A model generated the notes under the pieces. That model was not told the DNA's origin, made no database searches, and worked only from the letters and a program-made list of their open reading frames with translations. The translations under genes were made by a program, and so were the position numbers. A stretch of 64,000 nucleotides of DNA from an uncultured Isosphaeraceae bacterium (lineage in GTDB: Bacteria; Planctomycetota; Planctomycetia; Isosphaerales; Isosphaeraceae), in assembly GCA_945957605.1 (NCBI GenBank), contig CAMFLR010000016.1, forward strand, positions 110,513 through 174,512, written 5' to 3'. Below are positions 45,726 to 54,622 of this stretch, in pieces. The first letter of the stretch is position 1, and every line of letters starts with the position of its first letter.

Positions 45726-46241
45726 CTACCACTTCGACTCCATCGCATTCACGATTTCGGTCGCAATCTTCTGTACGGCCTTCAGGAACGCCGCTTCCGA
45801 CGTTTCGCCAACTTCCGGGAAGAAGTTCACCGTGGTCGAAACCGTCATCGGCTCGCCGACGATCTTTGTTGTTCGATTGTCGGTCCAGGTCACCTTGGCA
45901 GTGAGCGTGGCAGTGAGCTGACGCGGCAAGTTGAAAGGGTTTTCGATGATCAAATTCTTGTCAGCGAAATTGATCACGCCTTCAAGCGTCGTGTCGGCGC
46001 CTTCGGGTTTTCCGACGACTTTGAACGGCGTGCGCCGCTCGATTTGCTTGATGATTTCTTCGGTCAGTTGGAAGTTCACGTCGCGACGGAAGCTGACCGA
46101 TCGAAACACGGGAACGTACACCGTCCGCACATTTTCGTTGAACGGCGGGCGAACCGAGTAACCGCAGCCCATCACCGACGTCAGCACCGCAAGCACGATC
46201 GCCTGCATGAGAAACCTCCGGCGTATTGGACTCGCATTCAT
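45726..46241 (-). CDS. lptE: LptE-family LPS-assembly lipoprotein
   Basis: A 171-residue lipoprotein with lipobox LTSVMGCGY (Cys26) directly followed by the LptE-type start GCGYSVRPPFNENVRTVYVPVF. The conserved run FQLTEEIIKQIERRTPFKVV and the late beta segments (TTLEGVINFADKNLI, ATLTAKVTWTDNRT) fit the family that plugs the outer-membrane LPS translocon LptD. LptD is not in the window. It lies downstream of the BamD-like gene on the same strand, with a palindromic element between them. Confidence 0.83.
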   Translation of the reverse strand: MNASPIRRRFLMQAIVLAVLTSVMGCGYSVRPPFNENVRTVYVPVFRSVSFRRDVNFQLTEEIIKQIERRTPFKVVGKPEGADTTLEGVINFADKNLIIENPFNLPRQLTATLTAKVTWTDNRTTKIVGEPMTVSTTVNFFPEVGETSEAAFLKAVQKIATEIVNAMESKW

Positions 46242-46315
46242 AACAACCGGCCTCCTGCCGGTACTGCACGCTGATTTCCCGAATCTCGTGCACTACCCCA
46301 CCAAGATTTAAGGGT

Positions 46316-46390
46316 GGGTGCCACTGGCTTTGCCAGTGATATTCCGTTTTCGTTTGCTGCCCAGGAGCACTGGCCGCGCCAGTGGCACCC
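46316..46390. repeat. Nested-palindrome intergenic element, full copy
   Basis: 75 bp from GGGTGCC to GGCACCC. The left hairpin is CACTGGC-TTT-GCCAGTG, the right is CACTGGC-CGC-GCCAGTG. It stands between the BamD-like gene and lptE, two genes that are transcribed in the same direction, where it may act as an RNA structure between cistrons. Confidence 0.8.
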
Positions 46391-46432
46391 GGCTGATTTG
46401 CTAAACCGAATCTCCACGGCTGGCATCAACGA

Positions 46433-47794
46433 TCAACCCATACCGCCCATGCCGCCCATCATGCTGCCCATGCCACCCATGCCGCCGCCGCCATTGGTAC
46501 CCATACCATTGCCGCCACCGCCGCTCGCCGGACCGCTCGAGAACGGATCGGCCTGGCCGGGTTGCGACATGATCTTGCTGGGCTTGCTTTCTTGACGTGG
46601 CAGCTTGGAGAGGGCAGCGACTTCGGTTTTGGCTTTCTTGGCCCATTCGCTCTTGGGCCACTTCGCCGAAACCATGCTGAGGTAATACTCGGCCGAGATG
46701 ATTTTCCCGGTCTTTTTGTAGTACATACCGGTCGTGTAAGCACGCTCGGCGTACTGGTCGTTGATGACGTCAAGCGTGTGATACAGCTTCTCGGAGCTGG
46801 CTTGCCGCTCCGGGAACGCCGCCATCGTTTGCTTGATCATCTCCTTGGCGCCATCGAGACCCGTACCGTCGTACTCAGGGCCCATGTACGCCTTCAGCTT
46901 TGAGTCGATGCTCGCAAGCTGCGCCTTCTGCAAATGCTCGCTCTTGGGATGATCCGTTACGAGTTGGTCGTAATACATCCCCGCGTCATCATAATTTTTC
47001 GCTTCGTAGTAGTGGTCAGCGAGCTTGATGAGCGCATCGTCGGAAAGCGGCCCTGTTGGGTCGTGCTCGCGAACGTGTTCAAGCGCGGAGATGGCGTAAC
47101 CAGTCGTGTCGACCAGGTGAGCGCGGCCTGTGAACGCGTCGGTCCACGAGAACCGCTCTTCCGGCTTCGCTTTACCTTCCGAGCTCAGCAGCCACTTCTG
47201 CGCGATCGCAAACTCACGCGAAACGAGTTTGTCGAGATACTGCGTGCCAGGATAATCCTTGTAAAGCTGCTCGTACGCATCGTTGGCGTAGGCATACTTC
47301 TTCTGTTCGTAGTACGACTCGGCAAGCAGATACTGCGCCTTCTCGCCCCAGGGTTTTCCCTTGTGCTTCTTGGCGAGCGACTTGAATGCAGAGTCCGCCT
47401 CGGAGTATTTCCCCTGGCGGTACAGGTTCTGCGCCGCTTCGAGCTCTTCGTCGGCCTTCGGGTCGGGGTCGACCTTGATCGGCTTCCAGCCTTCGTTGCT
47501 CATCGACAGCGACTTCGGCTCCTTCGAAGCCGAGACGTGCGGCGTCGTCGCTGGATTGAGGTAACGGGTGAGGAACCGGCCGGGCGTGGCGTCTTCGGGA
47601 CGCACCATGCCGTTCGCGAGCGATTCGTCGTAACGCGGCGAGATCCGCGATAGAACGGCGCGGCCGACCGTCGACTGGCAACCGCTGAGCGCGAGACACG
47701 AGCCGAGCGCGGCGGCGGCAAGTAGCCCCCGGCGCCGGCGGGTGCGCTCCAGCCGATCGCGAGCGAAGAGGGGAATCGGCAAGGCCTTGGCCAT
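46433..47794 (-). CDS. BamD-like outer-membrane lipoprotein with TPR repeats
   Basis: A 453-residue lipoprotein. The lipobox is CLALSGCQS (Cys about 39). TPR-type repeats follow: EELEAAQNLYRQGKYSEADSAFKSLAKKHKG, AQYLLAESYYEQKKYAYANDAYEQLYKDYPGTQYLDK, DDALIKLADHYYEAKNYDDAGMYYDQLVTDHPKSEH and AERAYTTGMYYKKTGKIISAEYYLSMV. This pattern is that of BamD/YfiO, which helps insert outer-membrane beta-barrels. The C terminus is a Gly/Met-rich low-complexity tail of about 45 residues (GGMGGMGSMMGG type), which is unusual for BamD. The ATG lies 4 bp after the recO stop. Confidence 0.78.
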   Translation of the reverse strand: MAKALPIPLFARDRLERTRRRRGLLAAAALGSCLALSGCQSTVGRAVLSRISPRYDESLANGMVRPEDATPGRFLTRYLNPATTPHVSASKEPKSLSMSNEGWKPIKVDPDPKADEELEAAQNLYRQGKYSEADSAFKSLAKKHKGKPWGEKAQYLLAESYYEQKKYAYANDAYEQLYKDYPGTQYLDKLVSREFAIAQKWLLSSEGKAKPEERFSWTDAFTGRAHLVDTTGYAISALEHVREHDPTGPLSDDALIKLADHYYEAKNYDDAGMYYDQLVTDHPKSEHLQKAQLASIDSKLKAYMGPEYDGTGLDGAKEMIKQTMAAFPERQASSEKLYHTLDVINDQYAERAYTTGMYYKKTGKIISAEYYLSMVSAKWPKSEWAKKAKTEVAALSKLPRQESKPSKIMSQPGQADPFSSGPASGGGGNGMGTNGGGGMGGMGSMMGGMGGMG

Positions 47795-47798
47795 CAGA

Positions 47799-48545
47799 TC
47801 AGGCTCCGAGAAAGGGCAGCATCTTTGGACGCCGCCCAAGATGATGACTGATGACCGCGCCGAGAGTCGCGCGGACTGAACCAAGCGCGCCCGAGCCGAA
47901 TTTCGGCTCGCGCCACGCATTGCCTGGCGAGTTGAGCACGCGCAAGGTGCGAAGGGTTTGCCCCGAGAGCGTGGCCACGTGCGGCTGGCCTGTCCGGCAA
48001 TTCGCGCAGAGAATCCCGCCCGTCGCTAGCCCGAAGGCAAACGAGTCGCCCTCGGCCAGTACGTCCGCCCCGCAGTGGGCACAGGAATCAAGCGCCGGCA
48101 TAAGACCCAGCTCCCGCAAACACGCTAGCTCAAAACGAAGCACGCGTCTCGAACGCAGGGGCGCCTCACCGAGATGCCGGAGGGTCACCAGGGCCGCGTC
48201 GAAGAGCTTGGGGTGTGGGTCGTGGAAGTCGGTCAGGTCCGACAGCAGCTCGGCGATGTAATAGCCGGCATACAAGGAGGCGAGATCCTGGCGCAGAGGT
48301 GCGAAACGTTCGACCGCCACCGCCTCTGTAACGAGGTCGAGCGCATCGGACGCCTTGTGCAGCAGCACGATATCGGAAACGCTGAGGAGGTCAAGCCCAC
48401 CCTGCATGGGCGACTTCAACCGCCGCGCCCCCTTCGCCAGCCCCGAGATCTTCCCCAGCTCACGTGTGAAAACCGTCGCCACGAGGCTCGTCTCGAACAC
48501 CTCGTGGCAGCGAACGACCAATCCTAACGTCCGAACAGCGGCCAA
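47799..48545 (-). CDS. recO: DNA repair protein RecO
   Basis: A 248-residue protein that loads RecA on SSB-coated DNA in the RecFOR pathway. It begins with the OB-fold typical of RecO (GLVVRCHEVFETSLVATVFTRELGKISGLAKGARRLKSP), continues with the helical domain (LYAGYYIAELLSDLT) and has a zinc-finger of CAHC ... CANC type (about residues 156-186). The only possible start is the TTG, since an in-frame TGA lies 3 codons upstream. The first residues MAAVRTLGLVVR look complete for the family. Confidence 0.92.
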   Translation of the reverse strand: MAAVRTLGLVVRCHEVFETSLVATVFTRELGKISGLAKGARRLKSPMQGGLDLLSVSDIVLLHKASDALDLVTEAVAVERFAPLRQDLASLYAGYYIAELLSDLTDFHDPHPKLFDAALVTLRHLGEAPLRSRRVLRFELACLRELGLMPALDSCAHCGADVLAEGDSFAFGLATGGILCANCRTGQPHVATLSGQTLRTLRVLNSPGNAWREPKFGSGALGSVRATLGAVISHHLGRRPKMLPFLGA

Positions 48546-48579
48546 TTTGCGATCTCACTTCCATTCCGAACCGTGCTTC

Positions 48580-50103
48580 TCATTTTGTTGCGATGTCAAG
48601 CGCCGGCAGCGGAAACACCTGGCTCGGCACATGCTCGCGCCGGATGATCGCCTCGATCTCTTTCACAACTTCCGGGTGCTCGCCTGCGATATTCTTCGAC
48701 TCGGTGGGGTCGGTCGACAAGTCGTAAAGCTGAAGCGCCGTCGAGCCGGCTGTTCTCTTCTTCTTGGCTGCCGCACCCGTCGCGCCAATCGAGCCCAGGT
48801 TCTGCCGGGTCGCCTTGTAATTCCCCAACCAAACCGCGACCTGCCCACCATACGACGGAAACTCACGATACAAAAACGGCCGCTCCGACTGTGTTTGCCC
48901 CTGCAACGTCGGCCAGAAGCTGATGCCGTCGAGCCCTTGCGGAGGCGATTCGCCAAGCATCGCCAAAATCGTCGGCGTCCAGTCTTCAAATCCGACACGG
49001 CGTTCCGACTCCGTTCCCGGCTTGATCTTCCCCGGCCAACGGACGATACACGGCACCCGTACGCCGCCTTCGAAGAGCGATCCCTTGCGCCCGCGCAACC
49101 CGCCGTTCGAGTTGAAGAAGTCGCAATCCGTACCGCCGAGCTTGTCGTAAAGCGGACCGTTGTCGCTGGTGAAGATGAAAATCGTTTTCTCGTCGAGCCC
49201 CAGTTCGGCAACGCGCTTCATCAGCTTGCCAATCTCGCGATCCATCCGCGTGACTTCCGCCGCATAAGCCGCACGCGGAGTCTTGTGCGGCAAATAGCCG
49301 CGGCTGCCGTCATACGGCTCTTCCTCAAACTTGCCCACGTATTCGGCGAGCGAGTCGTCCGGCACCTGAAGCGCCAGGTGGGGGACTGTGGTCGGGTAGA
49401 AGAGAAAAAACGGGCGATCCTTGTTGGCATCGACGAACGCCAGGGCCTGCTCGGCGATCAAGTCGGGGGCGTAATCGGGTCCGATGAACCGGGCGTAAGT
49501 CTTGGGATCATTGCGGTCGTCCTCAGGCTTCAGCTTCTGATGAGCTGAAAACGCCGGGTTGCGGAGCGGTTGCTTCTGATCGTTATTCCAGAGATAGGTC
49601 GGATAAAAATTGTGCGCCACAGCCTGGCAGTTGTAGCCGAAGAAACGATCAAACCCCTGCTTGAGCGGCTCGCCGGTCGATCCAGGAAAACCCAGCCCCC
49701 ACTTGCCAAACCCACCGTTCGTGTAGCCCAGCATCTTCAATCGCTCAGCAAGCGTGACGGTTTCGGGCGGAATGGGGTACTGCCCCTCGGGCTTGTGCTC
49801 GCGATTGTCGCGAATGAACGCATGTCCCGGATGCAACCCCGTCATCAGCACACAGCGCGATGGCGCACAGACCGCGTTTCCCGAATACATCCGGGTCATC
49901 CGCATCCCTTCGCGCGCCAGACGATCGAGATTCGGTGTGGCGAACTTCTTCTGACCAAAACAGCCGAGGTCGCCATAACCCAGGTCGTCGGCGATCACGA
50001 AAACGATGTTCGGCCGCTCTGCCGCTCGCGCAGGGGCGGAAATGGCGAAGAAAATCGCGCTAGCGGCCAAAATTCCGACCGAGACCGTTTTCACAGTGCG
50101 CAT
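48580..50103 (-). CDS. Secreted type I sulfatase (arylsulfatase A-like)
   Basis: A 507-residue alkaline-phosphatase-superfamily sulfatase with a signal peptide ending near APARAAE. The calcium-binding start is RPNIVFVIADDLGYGDLGCFG and the formylglycine signature is CAPSRCVLMTG (about residues 79-89). The second signature is GYTNGGFGKWGLGFPG, and FTSDNGP gives the late metal ligands. The Cys of CxPSR must be oxidised to formylglycine by an anaerobic- or FGE-type maturase, neither seen here. Planctomycetes carry many such enzymes for sulfated polysaccharides; the substrate is not known. Confidence 0.93.
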   Translation of the reverse strand: MRTVKTVSVGILAASAIFFAISAPARAAERPNIVFVIADDLGYGDLGCFGQKKFATPNLDRLAREGMRMTRMYSGNAVCAPSRCVLMTGLHPGHAFIRDNREHKPEGQYPIPPETVTLAERLKMLGYTNGGFGKWGLGFPGSTGEPLKQGFDRFFGYNCQAVAHNFYPTYLWNNDQKQPLRNPAFSAHQKLKPEDDRNDPKTYARFIGPDYAPDLIAEQALAFVDANKDRPFFLFYPTTVPHLALQVPDDSLAEYVGKFEEEPYDGSRGYLPHKTPRAAYAAEVTRMDREIGKLMKRVAELGLDEKTIFIFTSDNGPLYDKLGGTDCDFFNSNGGLRGRKGSLFEGGVRVPCIVRWPGKIKPGTESERRVGFEDWTPTILAMLGESPPQGLDGISFWPTLQGQTQSERPFLYREFPSYGGQVAVWLGNYKATRQNLGSIGATGAAAKKKRTAGSTALQLYDLSTDPTESKNIAGEHPEVVKEIEAIIRREHVPSQVFPLPALDIATK

Positions 50104-50461
50104 GATGCTTCCCGCCAGGCCGGCGCATGGGCCGAAATCAGGTGGAACGGAAGGACTTCGTGCAAACTACCAGAGCGGGACGGATCGCGGTATCCTCCGT
50201 CCTGCGAAGACATTGGATCACATCCTAACTTGCCTCACTTGCATAGTTTCTCGCCAATGGTGACGTTTCACGACGCTTACATGTCGCGTGGAACCAGCGC
50301 ACACGTTCGCGCCTGAACCTTGGTTCGGTATCCTTTGAACGCTCCGGTGTTTCATACCGTAGAGCAAGATGAGTGTAGGGCCGCTCCCTCCGCTGCCTGA
50401 AACGCGAATCCGCGTGGATGCGGACTCGATACTTAATCCATCGCAATTGGTCCTGTATCGA
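50104..50461. other. Divergent intergenic region between sulfatase and NRPS-like gene
   Basis: About 358 bp when the NRPS-like gene starts at 50462, or 265 bp if it starts at 50369. The open frame between 50369 and 50462 has lower GC at third positions than the gene that follows, so it is probably leader. No convincing promoter was picked. Confidence 0.4.
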
Positions 50462-53400
50462 ATGAGCGGAACGATTTCGCATCTTCTCAGCCACGGCCGC
50501 CCCTCGAGGCGCAGCCGGAGGTCGTCGGAGGTGTCGCCCTCACGCCTGGTCGAGTACTTCGAGCGTTCGAGCGACGCCCGCCCCACCGCTACCGCGGTCA
50601 TCCACGAAAACGAAGCCCTCTCCTACGCCCAACTCGAAACCCGCGCCAACCGTCGCGCCCACGCCCTGCGCGGCCTGGGTGTCGAGCCAGGACATCGCGT
50701 CGGACTCCTGATGGAGCGTTCGGTCGAGTTGTACGTCTCGCTCCTGGCGATCCTCAAGTGCGGCGCGACGTTCGTCCCCCTCGACCCGGCATTTCCACCC
50801 GACCGCATCGCCTTCATCGCCGAAGACGCCGCCCTCGAACTGATCCTCACCCACGGCGTGAACAGCGCTCAGTTCAATGGCGCCCTCTGCCGGGTGATCG
50901 CCGTCGAATACCTCGGCGATCCCGAGGATTCATCGCGCCTCGTCCTCGCCGAAACCCAACCCGACGAACTCTGCTACATCATCTACACCTCAGGCACGAC
51001 GGGACGTCCCAAGGGCGTACCGATCACCCAGGCGAACGTCTGCAACTTCCTGCAATCGTGCCTGCCGATTTATGACATCAACGCGTCTGACCACGTTTAT
51101 CAAGGGATGACGCTCGCGTTCGACTTCTCCGTGGAAGAAGTATGGCCGACGTTCGCCGCCGGCGCCACGCTTGTCGCCGGACCGAACGACCACCGCCGTT
51201 TAGGCGCCGATCTCGCCACGTTCTTGATCGAGCACGAAGTCTCGGTGCTCTGCTGCGTGCCGACGTTGCTGGCCACGATGGATCGCGACGTCCCCAGCCT
51301 GCGAACCTTGCTCGTCGGCGGCGAAGCGTGCCCGGGCGATCTCGTGACTCGCTGGAGCCGCCCCGGCCGGCGAATGCTCAACACCTACGGCCCGACCGAA
51401 ACGACCGTCACCGCAAGCTGGACCGAGCTTTTCCCGGGCAAGCCGGTGACCATCGGTGTCGCGCTGCCGAGCTACACGTTACACATCCTCGACGATCAGC
51501 TTGAACCGGTCGTCGACGGCGAAACGGGCGAAATCTGCATCGGCGGTCCCGGCGTTGCCATCGGCTACCTGAATCGCCCCGAACTGACTCGGGACCGTTT
51601 CGTTCGCGTCGGATCAGATCGCATCTACCGAACTGGCGACCTGGGACGCTTCACGCTCAGCGGCGAAGTCGAATACCTCGGCCGCGCCGATAGCCAGGTG
51701 AAGATCCGCGGCTACCGCCTCGAACTCGGCGAAATCGAAGCCGTTTTGCTCGAAGACGACGCGATCTCTCAAGCCATCGTAACGGTCGTGACGACCGACG
51801 CCAGCGGACCGGAGCTTGCCGCCTACATCGTCCTCAGCAGCGACGCGATCGAATCCCTCGCTACCGTTCGCGACCGCCTCGCCGCGTCACTCCGCAAACG
51901 CTTGCCCAGCTACATGCGGCCGAGTTACCTCGAATCGCTCGACGTCCTGCCGATGCTCCCCAGCGGCAAGGCCGACCGCACGCGTTTGCCCCTGCCAAGT
52001 TCATCTCGGCTCGCAAGCCCGAGCAGTGGCGAATACATCGCCCCCGCGAGCCCGCTTGAAGAACGCATTGCCAGCGTATTCGCCGAAGTCTTCGGCCCCA
52101 CACCGATTTCGGCCGAAGCCGACTTCTTCGTCGACCTCGGTGGCCATTCGCTCTCAGCCGCACAGGTGATTTCGCGGCTCCGTCAACTCGACGGCCTTGG
52201 CCCCATCGGCATCGGCGACCTCTACGCCAACCCCACCGTGCGCCAGCTCGCCGCGCACCTGAGCAAAACCGCGCGCCCCGCACCGGCGACTCAAACCGTC
52301 GAACGACTCACGCATTCAAATGCTCGTGTGCTGACATGTGGATTCGCTCAACTCGGTTTGCTCTACGCACTGTTCCTGATTCTCGCCCTGCCGACGCTCG
52401 CATGGATGAACGCGAATCTATCGCCTATCGCCATCGTCGCCGGTTCGGCCTGTGCTTCGCTACTGCTTACCGTCCTCCTGCCAATCGTCAGCCAGCAGAC
52501 ACTGGGACGGATCAAACCCGGGCGATATCCGCTCTGGGGCGCGACATACATCCGCTGGTGGCTCGCGCGGAAAGTGCTCTCACTTGCGCCGCTTGACCTG
52601 CTCGCCGGCTCCCCCCTGATGCCGTTCTACGCCCGACTTCTAGGCGCCCGCATCGGCAAGAATTGCCACATCGGCACTGGCCGACTCGCCTGGCCCAATC
52701 TCGTCACCATCGGCGACGACACCAGCCTGGGTTACGGCGTCGAGGTTGAACCGTTCGTGGTCGAAGCCGGCTGGCTCACGCTCGATCCAATCGCCATCGG
52801 CGCTCGCGTGTTCGTCGGCACGAATGCCGTGATCATGCCCGGCGCGGTGATCAAAGACGACGCGTTGCTGCTCGAACAATCCCTCGCTGCGCACAACCAA
52901 GTGATTCCAACGGGCGAATGCTGGAGCGGTTCGCCCAGCCGTTCGGTCGCCATCGACTCCGAACTGCTTCGCATGAAGAATGCGTCGCCGGCAGCAAGTT
53001 GGTCGCCCACTTTCGTGCTTGCGTTTGCCGTTGCGGCGATTGCTCTCGCATTGATTCCGCTGCTCGCACTCGCGCCAGGCGGATGGCTGATCTACACCCT
53101 CGCCGGCTCGAGCGTGATCCGCGCTCTGACTCTAACGCCACTCGCCGGGCTCCTGTTTGTCGCGACCATTTCCACAATTGTCGCGCTCGGAAAGTGGATC
53201 GTCGTTCGCCATACCGACGCCGGCTCATACCCCGCGCAGTCGAGCCTCGGCCTGCGAAAATGGCTCTCCGACAAGCTGATGCAAACGAGCCTCACGTATA
53301 CGAACTCACTTTACGCGACGATCTACACGTCGTTCTGGCTCAGACTGCTCGGCGCGAAAGTCGGCCGCCGCGCCGAGGTTTCGACCGTCTCCCACATCGA

Positions 53401-54382
53401 CGCCGACCTGCTCGAAATTGGCACCGAAAGCTTCGTGGCCGACCTCGCCGTTGTGGGCGCCGCACGCTATCACCGCGGGCAGGTTTCGCTCGGCCGCACG
53501 TCGATCGGCTCACGCACGTTCGTTGGCAACACCGCGCTCGTTCCCGGTGCCCGCTCCCTTCCCGATGGCTGCCTGATCGGCGTTCAATCGGTCCCGCCCG
53601 AAGGGGCAATCGCCCCTGGCACGTCATGGCTCGGCTCGCCCGCGATCTACCTCCCGCGCCGGCAAGAGAGCCAGACGTTCGACGAGTCGCTCACCTTCCG
53701 CCCATCGCTCCGCACCGTCGCCTGCCGAGGCGCCATCGAATGCGGCCGAATCATCGGCCCCACCACGCTCACGTTCGTCGGTTTTATCTGCGGCTTCTGG
53801 CTCTTCCAGGCCGTGAGCGACCTTCCCACCTGGGCTCGCTGGCTCCTGATTCCGTTCAGCGTCGCCTTGAGCGCATTTGCCGGGTCAATGCTGGTCGTAG
53901 CGCTCAAATGGCTGATCGTCGGCCGCTATCGTCCTCGAGTCGAACCGATGTGGTCATTCTTCGTCTGGCGTACCGAATTCATCACCGCGCTTTACGAGAA
54001 CGTCTTCGTTCCGCTACTCGCGCGCTGGCTCACCGGTACGCCCTGGCTTGCCGTTGCCTATCGTGCATTGGGTGCAAAAATTGGCCGGCGCGTAGCGATC
54101 GAAACGACATTCCTCACCGAGTTCGACCTCGTCCACGTCGGCGACGACGCGATGATCGGTGATCACACGTCGCTGCAAACCCACCTGTTCGAAGATCGCG
54201 TGATGAAGATGTCGACCGTCTGCATCGGCGCTGGCAGCACAGTCGGCTCGCGATCAGTCGTGCTCTACGATGCCGAGGTCGGCACCAACACATCGCTCGA
54301 CGCCCTTTCGCTCGCAATGAAGGGCGAAACCCTCCCGGCCAACACCTGCTGGCGCGGCATCCCCGCTGCGCCGACTGCGTAG
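50462..54382 (+). CDS. Pls/PosA-family single-module NRPS with membrane hexapeptide-repeat domains
   Basis: About 1306 residues. The adenylation domain has LSYAQLETRANRRAHAL, CYIIYTSGTTGRPKGVPIT (A3), an acidic FDFSVEEVW segment (A4), NTYGPTETTVTASW (A5), YRTGDLGRF (A7), GRADSQVKIRGYRLELGEIEAVL (A8) and LPSGKADR (A10). A carrier domain follows, with the phosphopantetheine serine in DLGGHSL. The second half has hydrophobic helices alternating with three left-handed beta-helix (hexapeptide) domains, at 52640-52930, 53355-53645 and 54070-54360. This is the architecture of poly-amino-acid synthetases of the Pls/PosA type. There is no condensation or thioesterase domain. The product is unknown. 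An ATG at 50369 is possible but less likely. Confidence 0.86.
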   Translation: MSGTISHLLSHGRPSRRSRRSSEVSPSRLVEYFERSSDARPTATAVIHENEALSYAQLETRANRRAHALRGLGVEPGHRVGLLMERSVELYVSLLAILKCGATFVPLDPAFPPDRIAFIAEDAALELILTHGVNSAQFNGALCRVIAVEYLGDPEDSSRLVLAETQPDELCYIIYTSGTTGRPKGVPITQANVCNFLQSCLPIYDINASDHVYQGMTLAFDFSVEEVWPTFAAGATLVAGPNDHRRLGADLATFLIEHEVSVLCCVPTLLATMDRDVPSLRTLLVGGEACPGDLVTRWSRPGRRMLNTYGPTETTVTASWTELFPGKPVTIGVALPSYTLHILDDQLEPVVDGETGEICIGGPGVAIGYLNRPELTRDRFVRVGSDRIYRTGDLGRFTLSGEVEYLGRADSQVKIRGYRLELGEIEAVLLEDDAISQAIVTVVTTDASGPELAAYIVLSSDAIESLATVRDRLAASLRKRLPSYMRPSYLESLDVLPMLPSGKADRTRLPLPSSSRLASPSSGEYIAPASPLEERIASVFAEVFGPTPISAEADFFVDLGGHSLSAAQVISRLRQLDGLGPIGIGDLYANPTVRQLAAHLSKTARPAPATQTVERLTHSNARVLTCGFAQLGLLYALFLILALPTLAWMNANLSPIAIVAGSACASLLLTVLLPIVSQQTLGRIKPGRYPLWGATYIRWWLARKVLSLAPLDLLAGSPLMPFYARLLGARIGKNCHIGTGRLAWPNLVTIGDDTSLGYGVEVEPFVVEAGWLTLDPIAIGARVFVGTNAVIMPGAVIKDDALLLEQSLAAHNQVIPTGECWSGSPSRSVAIDSELLRMKNASPAASWSPTFVLAFAVAAIALALIPLLALAPGGWLIYTLAGSSVIRALTLTPLAGLLFVATISTIVALGKWIVVRHTDAGSYPAQSSLGLRKWLSDKLMQTSLTYTNSLYATIYTSFWLRLLGAKVGRRAEVSTVSHIDADLLEIGTESFVADLAVVGAARYHRGQVSLGRTSIGSRTFVGNTALVPGARSLPDGCLIGVQSVPPEGAIAPGTSWLGSPAIYLPRRQESQTFDESLTFRPSLRTVACRGAIECGRIIGPTTLTFVGFICGFWLFQAVSDLPTWARWLLIPFSVALSAFAGSMLVVALKWLIVGRYRPRVEPMWSFFVWRTEFITALYENVFVPLLARWLTGTPWLAVAYRALGAKIGRRVAIETTFLTEFDLVHVGDDAMIGDHTSLQTHLFEDRVMKMSTVCIGAGSTVGSRSVVLYDAEVGTNTSLDALSLAMKGETLPANTCWRGIPAAPTA

Positions 54383-54452
54383 CGCTTCTTCCTAAGGCTC
54401 ATGCTGGAATTCGTTTTGGTGAGCCATATTCGCGCCTAGTCCAGCCTTTTCT

Positions 54453-54529
54453 GGGTGCCACTGGTTGTACGCAACCAGTGCTTTGAATGTCACTTAGGGC
54501 ACACTGGCGGGGTACAACCAGTGGCGCCC
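54453..54529. repeat. Nested-palindrome intergenic element, full copy, GGTTG-type stem
   Basis: 77 bp from GGGTGCC to GGCGCCC. The left hairpin is CACTGGTTG-TACG-CAACCAGTG, so the stem differs in sequence from the other copies but is still perfectly paired. The right half (ACTGGCGGGGTACAACCAGT) is partly decayed. It lies between the NRPS-like gene and the glycosyltransferase gene. Confidence 0.75.
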
Positions 54530-54544
54530 TGCAGCTTGAAACCC

Positions 54545-54588
54545 GCGACATCGGTCCGATTTCGAGCTATACTACGACATCTGTCGTA
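54545..54588 (+). promoter_or_regulatory. Promoter with overlapping 16-bp palindromic operator
   Basis: GCGACA (54545-54550) and TATACT (54568-54573) form a -35/-10 pair with a 17-base spacer, about 50 bases before the glycosyltransferase ATG. The last base of the -10 begins the perfect palindrome TACGACATCTGTCGTA (54573-54588). Its core GACA-N2-TGTC is of the type bound by BlaI/MecI/CopY-family repressors, which recognise ACA-N2-TGT half-site pairs. A repressor sitting here would block RNA polymerase. The repressor itself is not in the window. Confidence 0.55.
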
Positions 54589-54622
54589 TCGCGTAAAACT
54601 CTCTCTGTCGTCGAGAGCGTCG

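Noticed and set aside
52918..54162. A 414-codon open frame in another plus-strand frame of the NRPS-like gene
   Set aside because: Arginine-rich out-of-frame translation; the hexapeptide and helix pattern belongs to the other frame.
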